This document shows, in pieces, positions 54,213-61,207 of a DNA stretch of 64,000 nucleotides. The notes under the pieces were generated by a model. It was given only the letters and a program-made list of their open reading frames with translations, was not told the origin of the DNA and searched no databases. The stretch lies in the NCBI RefSeq assembly GCF_000718085.1, contig NZ_JOEC01000001.1, positions 1 through 64,000 of the forward strand, given 5' to 3'. Numbering within the stretch: position 1 is the first letter of the stretch; the number at the start of each line of letters is the position of its first letter. The translations under genes were made by a program, and so were the position numbers. The DNA is from Mycetocola saprophilus. Lineage in GTDB: Bacteria; Actinomycetota; Actinomycetes; Actinomycetales; Microbacteriaceae.

Positions 54213-54759
54213 TGGTGCCAGACCGCTACGATTTAGTCCCATTTTCTTGGATTGGCTGATTCAGATTTCTTCTAATTGGGTCGCTCATTCAGTCGACGAT
54301 CATTTAGAACTGAGCGTTGACCGAGGGGAGACAATACAGTACGTCCGCCAGACAGTCGGCGGATGGATAATGCTAAGTGAAACTTCTCGTGGAGGGACTC
54401 CAATATATATTGGAGAATTTTGCAGTCTTGAAATGTTCGAAAGGTGGTTCGCAATGGCAAAACACCTTAATTTTCGAGTGCAGCACGATCTTCCGTATCT
54501 TCAGGAATGGACAACCGCGGCATCGGTTGCGCCGAGGTTTCAGGTTCGTCCGGTCACGCTCCTCATCGACTCGCAACCGGTTCCCGGAGAGGAACTCATC
54601 GAGGGTGAGCACGCAATCGCTCGTTTCCGCAGTTTTCCGTGGCTCACAGAGACTGAGGCTGCCGGTGCCTCTTGGTTCTTAGGCGCGTCGCTCGAAACGA
54701 TTATCCAGTCGTGCTCGAGCCCCACGGGCGCACCCCTGTTCACGGCGAGAAACAGGTGA
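54205..54759 (+). CDS. Imm61/TNT-antitoxin-like immunity protein, copy 4
   Basis: A 184-residue family member with RQTVGGWIMLSETSRGG, LNFRVQHDLPYL and IARFRSF, GASWFLGAS, GAPLFTARNR. ATG 54205 is preceded by AGGAATTTTTG; a TTG one codon upstream is less likely. It overlaps the stop of a degenerate toxin tip, matching the arrangement of copy 3 and of family X copy 1. Composition is low-GC like its neighbours. Confidence 0.75.
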   Translation: MSDGARPLRFSPIFLDWLIQISSNWVAHSVDDHLELSVDRGETIQYVRQTVGGWIMLSETSRGGTPIYIGEFCSLEMFERWFAMAKHLNFRVQHDLPYLQEWTTAASVAPRFQVRPVTLLIDSQPVPGEELIEGEHAIARFRSFPWLTETEAAGASWFLGASLETIIQSCSSPTGAPLFTARNR

Positions 54760-54762
54760 AAG

Positions 54763-55188
54763 ATGAGTGAACGCAATAGCGAAAGCCCCAGGAAAACTTA
54801 TGGACGTTGGGCTGAAGACATGGGGAATATGATCTCGGCGGAACCATCGGGACGATATTCGCACCGACCTTCCGATGCCGTTACATTTGCGCGGATAGTT
54901 GTGGAAGAGGAGGAGTCGATGAGGGTTGTGGAACGAGATACGTTCTTCTCGCGCGAACATCGTTTTTGGCTCGGGACCGATGATGTGTCCGAGCTCAACT
55001 ACGTTTCGATTCCCGTCACCATCGGGGTCGCCGACTACATCGAGTACCACATGTTAGATGGGGTTGAGTATGCACGGTATCTAGCCGATCCGAGCCTCGC
55101 CGTGCCCTTCGTGGAGGAATGCCGGGCGTGCATGCACGATGACCTGTTGATCCAGAAACCGGGATGGAACCGTGGGATTCCGATTTAG
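54763..55188 (+). CDS. Unrecognised small protein, array family X, copy 2
   Basis: A 141-residue cytosolic protein whose N-terminal ~45 residues match the gene at 53500 (YGRWAEDMG, EPSGRY, TFARIV). The remainder is different, rich in acidic and aromatic residues (EYHMLDGVEYARYL) with two cysteines (EECRACMHD). It begins 3 bases after the Imm61 copy 4 stop, so the two are probably co-translated. It is the last gene of the array. Function is unknown; an accessory immunity role is inferred from position. Confidence 0.65.
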   Translation: MSERNSESPRKTYGRWAEDMGNMISAEPSGRYSHRPSDAVTFARIVVEEEESMRVVERDTFFSREHRFWLGTDDVSELNYVSIPVTIGVADYIEYHMLDGVEYARYLADPSLAVPFVEECRACMHDDLLIQKPGWNRGIPI

Positions 55189-55296
55189 AAATTGCACCCG
55201 ATTCAGGGCGGACCTTTTACGCAGACGGGTAGCTGGACCAACATGCCTCACCGACGTCCGGACTGCCACAGGGCGTCGGTAGTTTGCGGTCGGGGT

Positions 55297-55325
55297 GTTT
55301 TGACTAATCAATTACTAGTCAAAAC
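55297..55325. repeat. 10-bp AT-rich inverted repeat
   Basis: GTTTTGACTA and TAGTCAAAAC are separated by 9 bases. It could be a terminator of the toxin array without a following T-run, or the relic of a mobile element end. Nothing nearby settles this. Confidence 0.55.
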
Positions 55326-55475
55326 ATGATGCACCCTAAATTGGCACCACCCGCCGAGCGGAGTTCGAACCTTCGCACCCGCGGTGATCGGGGCGTTTAG
55401 CAGCATCTCGAACGTGGGCCGAGTGCCAATCGTGAGGCTTGGGCCGAGTGCTCATCGCGTACTCGAGCCGATCAC

Positions 55476-55516
55476 GCAATGGGGGCACCGCCGGAAACCG
55501 GCGGTGCCCCCATTGC
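55476..55516. terminator. 19-bp perfect hairpin at the end of deoC
   Basis: GCAATGGGGGCACCGCCGG pairs perfectly with its complement across AAA. It lies 9 bases downstream of the deoC stop on the minus strand. There is no T-run, but the stem is very strong. Confidence 0.75.
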
Positions 55517-55525
55517 GAATGAGCG

Positions 55526-56224
55526 TTAGTAGCCCGCGGGGCCCTCGGTGGCCGAGTCGGCCAGCAGGGCGGCGCTGCCCGAGACACCCAGGCGGGTGGC
55601 ACCGGCGGCGATCATGGCCTCGGCCTGCTCGCGGGTGCGCACGCCACCGGAGGCCTTGACGCCCAGGCGTCCGCCCACGGTCTTCGCCATCAGCGAGACC
55701 GCGTGCACCGAGGCGCCGCCGGCCGGGTGGAAGCCGGTCGAGGTCTTCACGAAGTCGGCACCGGCGCGCTCGGAAGCCTCGCAGACCGCGACGATGGCCT
55801 CATCCGACAGGGTTGCCGACTCGATGATGACCTTGAGCAGCACGGGGGCCGGAGCTGCCTCGCGGACGGCGCGAATGTCGGCCTCGACATCGGCGTAGCG
55901 GCCCTCGATGGCGGCACCGATATCGATCACCATGTCGACCTCGTCCACTCCCTCGCTCGCGGCCAGAGCTGCCTCGGCGGCCTTGATCGAGGAGTGGTGC
56001 TTTCCGCTGGGGAAGCCTACGACCACGGCGAGGCTCAGGTCCACGCCCTCGGGCATCTGCACCGGCAGCACCGAGGGGGACAGGCATACGGCCTTGGTGC
56101 CCAGGCGGGCGGCCTCGGCGATGGTTGCGGCGACATCCGCGGTGGTCGCGGTGGGTGCCAGCAGGGTGTGGTCAATGAACTGCGCCAGTTCGGCGGTGGT
56201 CAGGGGGGAGTTTGACTCGGTCAC
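55526..56224 (-). CDS. deoC: Deoxyribose-phosphate aldolase
   Basis: DeoC (232 residues) cleaves 2-deoxyribose 5-phosphate into glyceraldehyde 3-phosphate and acetaldehyde. The Schiff-base Lys lies in [15 protein letters not shown]; the second Lys is in [11 protein letters not shown], and HTLLAPTAT and [10 protein letters not shown] are further family motifs. It starts at GTG behind AAGGCGAG. No other nucleoside-catabolism gene is next to it. Confidence 0.95.
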   Translation of the reverse strand: MTESNSPLTTAELAQFIDHTLLAPTATTADVAATIAEAARLGTKAVCLSPSVLPVQMPEGVDLSLAVVVGFPSGKHHSSIKAAEAALAASEGVDEVDMVIDIGAAIEGRYADVEADIRAVREAAPAPVLLKVIIESATLSDEAIVAVCEASERAGADFVKTSTGFHPAGGASVHAVSLMAKTVGGRLGVKASGGVRTREQAEAMIAAGATRLGVSGSAALLADSATEGPAGY

Positions 56225-56382
56225 GGTACTCGCCTTCGAAATAGGGGATGTGATGGTTCCAGCCTACTCGGGCGGGCCTCGTTCGCCGCCGCGCCGACCG
56301 CGCGGACACCCAATCGATATCCGCGGAGACGCGCCCCCATCCCAGTGGACAGAATCGTTAGGGAAACACCACTGTCGGGGGT

Positions 56383-56394
56383 TACCCTGAACCC
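56383..56394 (+). promoter_or_regulatory. -10 element for a leaderless transcript
   Basis: TACCCT ends 6 nt before the ATG at 56395, without a Shine-Dalgarno. Confidence 0.45.
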
Positions 56395-57111
56395 ATGGGA
56401 ACCACGAGCGAGCGCTACGGCGTTGTTACCGGACCGGATGATGCGGGAGCCGTCCAGGACCTGCTCAACACGTTTGCCAACGGTCGTTCCGGCAAACCCG
56501 ACCTGCTGGCCACCGCGCACTCGGCCGCGAGTTGGTGGGTCGAACGCGGGGGAGCCGCCACGGGGCTCGCGGTGTCGCCGAAAGGGGCACCGGAGGATGC
56601 GCGGGGAGACGCACTCGGCGAAGCGTCGGGGGATTCATTAGGACATGCGCTAGGGGATCCGGCGAGGCTCCGAGAGCTTCGGGACGCGCTGCGCGCCGCG
56701 CTGACCGAGAGCGCGGTTGCCGCAGAGGAGGCCGATTCTTACCCGCACGGTGACCCCGTCGTCGGTGCCTCCGCCGACCCGGCACCGGCGCCCGCCGGAT
56801 TCCCACCCGCCACGATCACCCTCGGCCTCCGTCCCGACGGCACGGTCGCCCCCACCCCTGCGGGCACCGGCTGGGATGCCGCGCTCGCCGAAGTGCTGCT
56901 GCGGGCATATCGCTCCCAGCTGGAGGGCACCTGGCCTCGACTCAAGGTGTGCCGAAACCCCGAGTGCGGGGTGGCGTTCTATGATCGATCCCGCAACTCC
57001 AGCGGAGTGTGGCATGACGCCCTGGTGTGTGGAAACGTCGCCAATCTGCGGGCCTCCCGTGCCCGCAAACGCGAACGTGCCGAGAGCACCGAATCGGGGA
57101 GCGGTAACTAG
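56395..57111 (+). CDS. CGNR zinc-finger protein
   Basis: A 238-residue predicted transcription factor. The C-terminal CGNR zinc finger is KVCRNPECGVAFYDRSRN followed by WHDALVCGNVANLRASR, with four Cys and the CGN(V) variant of the motif. The N-terminal part (ABATE-like, VQDLLNTFANG) could sense a ligand, but the middle is an unusually long Ala/Gly/Asp-rich stretch (DARGDALGEASGDSLGHALG). The start is set by the leaderless promoter. Its target is unknown. Confidence 0.85.
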   Translation: MGTTSERYGVVTGPDDAGAVQDLLNTFANGRSGKPDLLATAHSAASWWVERGGAATGLAVSPKGAPEDARGDALGEASGDSLGHALGDPARLRELRDALRAALTESAVAAEEADSYPHGDPVVGASADPAPAPAGFPPATITLGLRPDGTVAPTPAGTGWDAALAEVLLRAYRSQLEGTWPRLKVCRNPECGVAFYDRSRNSSGVWHDALVCGNVANLRASRARKRERAESTESGSGN

Positions 57112-57140
57112 GGATTCCCCGGGCCGACGCTGGAGGAAAC

Positions 57141-57221
57141 ATGTGCACCGTGCGGCATACGGATTCTGGGAAAATGGGCAGGTGCCGCCCGGTTAGACTG
57201 GTCGGACTCCGCCCCGGGTAG
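57141..57221 (+). other. Possible 26-codon small ORF before lysA
   Basis: ATG at 57141 has an excellent Shine-Dalgarno (GGAGGAAAC) and opens a 26-residue frame (MCTVRHTDSG to RLVGLRPG) ending in TAG. It lies between the CGNR gene and lysA and overlaps a -10-like TAGACT at 57194. It could be a small protein of the CGNR transcript or chance. It is not rich in lysine, so it is not an obvious attenuator peptide. Confidence 0.3.
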
Positions 57222-57256
57222 CCCGCGCTACCCCCACGACCCAGATTGGTTCCGCC

Positions 57257-58675
57257 GTGGCCGCTCATTCCCTCGACTCCGCCGATCTCGCCCCCGCCTG
57301 GCTCGAGATCCCCGCCGACCCCAACGACCTGGCACCCGGACTCTGGCCGGCCAACACCACGCGCGAGTCCGACGGTCGCCTGAGCCTGGCCGGAATCCCC
57401 GTGGATGAGCTGGCGGCAACCTACGGCAGCCCCCTGTACGTTATCGACGAGGCAGACTTCCGCGGCCGGGCCGCCCGCGCCCGCGCTGCCTTCGACACCG
57501 AGGCTGCCCGCATCGGCACCAGCGCCAAGGTGTACTACGCGGCCAAGTCGTTCCTCAGCGCGGATATCGCCCGCTGGGTGGCCGAGGAGGGCCTCTACGT
57601 CGACGTGTGCAGCGGGGGAGAACTCGCCCTGGCGCTCGCCGCGGGTATCCCCGCCGCGCGTCTGGGTCTGCACGGCAATAACAAGTCGCTGGCCGAAATC
57701 GACCGCGCCGTGGGTGTGGGAATCGGCGCGATCGTGCTCGACAGCCTGCAGGAGATCGAGCGCGTCGCCGATGCCGCCGCCCGCCACGGCGTGGTGCAGA
57801 ACGTGCGTCTGCGGGTCAACTCCGGCGTGCACGCCGACACCCACGACTTCCTGGCCACCTCCCATGAGGACCAGAAGTTCGGCATCACCCGGGCCGATGC
57901 CCCCGACGCGGTGGCGAAGATTCGTGCCCGTGCCGAACTGAACTTCCTCGGCCTGCACTGCCACATCGGCTCGCAGATCTTCGGGTCGGCCGGCTTCGGC
58001 GAATCCGCCGCACGCCTGCTGGAGCTCCACCGCGACCTGCTGGCCGGCGGTGACATCCCCGAGCTGAACCTCGGCGGTGGATTCGGGATCGCCTACACCC
58101 GGGCCGACGACCCGGCCGAGATCGAAACCATCGCCGCCGACATCGCCGACCAGGTGGCCACCGAGGCCGTCCGCCTGGGCATCGCCGTGCCGGTGCTGGC
58201 CTTCGAGCCGGGCCGCTACATCTCCGGACCCACTACGATGAGTCTGTACGAGGTTGGCACCACCAAGGATGTTTCGGTGGCGCTTCCCGAGGGTGGCACC
58301 GCGATCCGGCGCTACCTGTCCGTGGACGGCGGTATGAGCGACAACGCTCGGCCCGCACTCTACGAAGCTCAGTACTCGGCCCGGATGACCAACCGCGTCT
58401 CCGATGCCGCACCCGCACTCTCCCGGGTGGCTGGAAAGCACTGCGAGTCCGGCGACATCGTGGTGTACAACGAGTATCTGCCCGCGGACGTGGTCCCGGG
58501 CGATCGCATCGCCGTCCCCGCGACCGGTGCCTACTGCTGGTCGCTCGCCAGCAACTACAACTTCCTCGGCCGTCCCGCCGTGGTCGCCGTGCTGAACGGT
58601 GAATCACGTCTGCTGGTGCGCGGCGAGACCGAAACCGAACTACTGGCTCGCGATGCCGGATTGGACAAAAAGTGA
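57257..58675 (+). CDS. lysA: Diaminopimelate decarboxylase
   Basis: LysA (472 residues) is the PLP enzyme that makes lysine from meso-DAP. The PLP-binding Lys is in VYYAAKSFLS (residue about 97); SGGELALAL, GLHCHIGSQ, GGGFGIAY and GRYIS are the cofactor and substrate loops, and KHCESGDIV carries the second-chain catalytic Cys. A GTG start is taken; the leader of ~50 bases follows a TAGACT promoter. It overlaps hom by 4 bases, forming a lysA-hom operon. Confidence 0.96.
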   Translation: MAAHSLDSADLAPAWLEIPADPNDLAPGLWPANTTRESDGRLSLAGIPVDELAATYGSPLYVIDEADFRGRAARARAAFDTEAARIGTSAKVYYAAKSFLSADIARWVAEEGLYVDVCSGGELALALAAGIPAARLGLHGNNKSLAEIDRAVGVGIGAIVLDSLQEIERVADAAARHGVVQNVRLRVNSGVHADTHDFLATSHEDQKFGITRADAPDAVAKIRARAELNFLGLHCHIGSQIFGSAGFGESAARLLELHRDLLAGGDIPELNLGGGFGIAYTRADDPAEIETIAADIADQVATEAVRLGIAVPVLAFEPGRYISGPTTMSLYEVGTTKDVSVALPEGGTAIRRYLSVDGGMSDNARPALYEAQYSARMTNRVSDAAPALSRVAGKHCESGDIVVYNEYLPADVVPGDRIAVPATGAYCWSLASNYNFLGRPAVVAVLNGESRLLVRGETETELLARDAGLDKK

Positions 58676-59988
58676 GTGAACTTCGGACCCTGCGCGTCGC
58701 GCTGCTGGGCGCAGGCTCGGTGGGATCGCAGGTGGCACGACTGCTGACCGAGGACCGGGAGGAGCTCGCCGCCCGCGCGGGCATCACCCTGGACCTGGTG
58801 GGTGTGGGTGTGCGCAGCCTGGACTCGGCCCGCGACTGGGACATCCCGGCCGAGCTGCTGACCACCGACGCCCACGAGCTGGTGCAGCGCGCCGACGTGG
58901 TGATCGAGCTGATCGGCGGCATCGAACCGGCCCGCACCCTGATCCTCGAGGCCATCGCCGCCGGGGCCGACGTGGTCACCGGAAACAAGGCGCTGATTGC
59001 CGCCCACGGTCCCGAGCTGTTTGAGGCGGCCGCCCGGGTGGGCGCGCTGATCTCCTATGAGGCCGCCGTGGCCGGTGCCATCCCGATCCTGCGTCCGCTG
59101 CGCGAGAGCCTCGCCGGCGACCGCGTCAACCGCATCCTGGCGATCGTCAACGGCTCCACCAACTTCATCCTCGACCGCATGGACCGCTTCGGCGACACCA
59201 TGGAGCAGGCCCAGAAGACCGCGTTCGAGCTGGGCTTCCTCGAGGCCGACCCGACGCTGGACGTGGACGGCTACGATGCCGCCCAGAAGGCAGCGATCCT
59301 CGCCCGCCTGGCCTTCCACGCCGATGTGCCCGCCGAGGCCGTCTACCGCGAGGGCATCGCCGACATCACCGCCGAGCAGATCGCCGATGCGTCCGCCGCC
59401 GGTGCCACGATCAAGCTGCTGGCCATCGCCGAGCGCGTGACCGGCGAGCACGGCGAGGGTATCTCGACCCGCGTCTACCCGGCGCTGATCCCCAAGGAAC
59501 ACCCGCTCGCCTCGGTGCACGGCGGCAACAACGCGGTCTTCGTGGAGGCCGCCGCGGCCGGACCGCTGATGTTCTACGGCGCCGGTGCCGGTGGCGTGCA
59601 GACTGCCTCCGCGGTGCTGGGAGACCTGGTCTCCGCCGCCCGTCGCCACGTGGCCGGCGGTCCGGGACTGACCGATGGCGCCACCGCCAAGCTCCCGCTG
59701 ATCCCGATCGGCGAGGTGCGTGCCCGCTACCAGATTGCCCTGCGGGTGAGCGATCGCCCCGGCGTGCTTGCCCAGATCGCCGGGATCCTGGCCGAGGCCG
59801 GCGTCTCGGTCGAGACCGTGGTGCAGTCGGCCGCCGAGGCCGCCGACGATTCCGAGGAGCGCACCGCGATGCTCGTGATCGGCACCCACACCTCGCGCGA
59901 GGACGCGGTACAGAACACCGTTTCCGAGCTGCGCTCCCACGAGGCCGTGCGCACCGTGGTCAGCGTCCTGCGCTTCGAGGGTGAGTAA
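58672..59988 (+). CDS. hom: Homoserine dehydrogenase
   Basis: Homoserine dehydrogenase (438 residues) reduces aspartate semialdehyde in the threonine/methionine branch. The Rossmann loop is LLGAGSVGSQVARLL, the catalytic Lys lies in VVTGNKALIAAHG, and ISYEAAVAGAIPIL and NGSTNFIL line the substrate site. A C-terminal ACT domain (YQIALRVSDRPGVLAQIAGI) is the site of threonine feedback. Its GTG overlaps the lysA stop. Confidence 0.96.
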   Translation: MSELRTLRVALLGAGSVGSQVARLLTEDREELAARAGITLDLVGVGVRSLDSARDWDIPAELLTTDAHELVQRADVVIELIGGIEPARTLILEAIAAGADVVTGNKALIAAHGPELFEAAARVGALISYEAAVAGAIPILRPLRESLAGDRVNRILAIVNGSTNFILDRMDRFGDTMEQAQKTAFELGFLEADPTLDVDGYDAAQKAAILARLAFHADVPAEAVYREGIADITAEQIADASAAGATIKLLAIAERVTGEHGEGISTRVYPALIPKEHPLASVHGGNNAVFVEAAAAGPLMFYGAGAGGVQTASAVLGDLVSAARRHVAGGPGLTDGATAKLPLIPIGEVRARYQIALRVSDRPGVLAQIAGILAEAGVSVETVVQSAAEAADDSEERTAMLVIGTHTSREDAVQNTVSELRSHEAVRTVVSVLRFEGE

Positions 59989-60004
59989 CCCCTCTACACC
60001 CGTG

Positions 60005-60033
60005 GTGACGAGGCGGCCGTGCCGCCTCGTCAC
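60005..60033 (+). terminator. Hairpin between hom and thrB
   Basis: GTGACGAGGCGGC pairs perfectly with GCCGCCTCGTCAC across CGT. There is no T-run, so it may be a partial terminator or RNA-stability element. Confidence 0.55.
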
Positions 60034-60107
60034 CGTGCATCATCATCAACACGACCACACCGGTGGTCAGGATCCCGAGCCCCGCTCGGTGTTAGGACTG
60101 GTAAGGA

Positions 60108-61064
60108 ATGAGCCCCTCGGACATGCCCGAGAACGTCGCGACCCTGCTCGGCCGCGGCGTTCGTGTTCGCGTCCCCGCAACCTCCGCCAACCTCGGCCCG
60201 GGGTTTGACACCCTGGGACTCGCGCTCAGCGTGTACGACGAGATCGAGGTGACCGTGCGGGAGGAGCCCGGCGCGTTTGTGGACATCCACGGCGTGGGCG
60301 AGGGGACCGTCCCCACCGACGACACCAACCTGGTGGTGACCTCGATGGCCTATGCGTTCACTGCCGTAGGGCAGCCGGTTCCCGGCGTGAACATCGTCGC
60401 GCATAACACGATCCCGCACGGCCGCGGCATGGGCTCCTCGGGGGCCGCCGTTGTCGCCGGAATCATGGCCGCCAAGGGTCTGCTCGAGGGAATTTTCGAG
60501 TTCTCCGACGAGGACCTGCTGCGCATCGCCACCGAGATCGAGGGCCACCCGGACAACGTGGCCCCGGCCCTATTTGGCGGACTGACCATCGCCTGGGAAA
60601 CCCCCGCCGGTCCCAAGCACAAGAAGCTCGCGGTGCACCGCGGCGTCTCCCCGCTGGTCCTGGTGCCCGAGCACACCCTCTCCACCAAGGTGGCCCGTGG
60701 TCTGCAGCCCGCCCAGGTGCCGCATGAGGACGCGGTCTTCAACGTTTCGCGTTCGGCCCTGCTGATCGCCGCGCTGACCCAGAGCCCCGACCTGCTGTGG
60801 GACGCCACCGAGGACCGTCTGCACCAGAACTACCGTGCCTCGGCGATGCCCGCGACCCATGAGCTGGTCACCGCGCTGCGCGAGCAGGACTTCCCGGCCG
60901 TGGTGTCGGGTGCCGGGCCCTCGATCCTGGTCCTCGCCGACGGCACCGGTGACCGCACCGCCGCCGCCGCGTTTGTGTTCGAGCAGGCGAGCGTGCCGTG
61001 GCAGATCCACTCGCTCGCGGTGGACGTGCAGGGGGCCAGCGTGGCCCCGCTCGCGGCGGTCTAA
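60108..61064 (+). CDS. thrB: Homoserine kinase
   Basis: Homoserine kinase (318 residues) is a GHMP kinase making O-phosphohomoserine. ATSANLGPGFDTLGLAL is motif 1, PHGRGMGSSGAAVVAG the ATP-binding motif 2, and VVSGAGPSILVL motif 3. ATG 60108 is very close to TAAGGA; ATG 60123 is an alternative. Threonine synthase (thrC), often between hom and thrB, is absent here, and 119 bases including a hairpin separate the two genes. Confidence 0.95.
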   Translation: MSPSDMPENVATLLGRGVRVRVPATSANLGPGFDTLGLALSVYDEIEVTVREEPGAFVDIHGVGEGTVPTDDTNLVVTSMAYAFTAVGQPVPGVNIVAHNTIPHGRGMGSSGAAVVAGIMAAKGLLEGIFEFSDEDLLRIATEIEGHPDNVAPALFGGLTIAWETPAGPKHKKLAVHRGVSPLVLVPEHTLSTKVARGLQPAQVPHEDAVFNVSRSALLIAALTQSPDLLWDATEDRLHQNYRASAMPATHELVTALREQDFPAVVSGAGPSILVLADGTGDRTAAAAFVFEQASVPWQIHSLAVDVQGASVAPLAAV

Positions 61065-61079
61065 ACAGCGGAATTCGAT

Positions 61080-61118
61080 ATGGCGGCCCTCCTTTGGGGG
61101 CCGCCATTCGGCGTTTTT
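61080..61118 (+). terminator. Terminator after thrB
   Basis: ATGGCGGCCC pairs with GGGCCGCCAT across 8 bases; GCGTTTTT follows. Confidence 0.85.
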
Positions 61119-61207
61119 GATATCAATTGCTTTGCACTGTGTCCGAACCCTAGCCATCCGCCCGATAACCCCGATAGTGTGACGCTCACCAAGGGGAACG
61201 GGTGGCT

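Larger units (their letters stand above)
55189..55525. other. Gene-free stretch at the array boundary
   Basis: I see no credible gene here. It holds a 10-bp AT-rich inverted repeat (55297-55325) and a 19-bp perfect hairpin (55476-55516), with composition returning to the genome norm in between. It is probably the right-hand edge of the accessory region. Confidence 0.6.

Noticed and set aside
55355..55395. tRNA-like T-arm (GGTTCGAACTCC on the minus strand), possible attachment-site relic
   Set aside because: The stem beside the TTCGAAC loop does not pair properly and no acceptor or anticodon arm is present.
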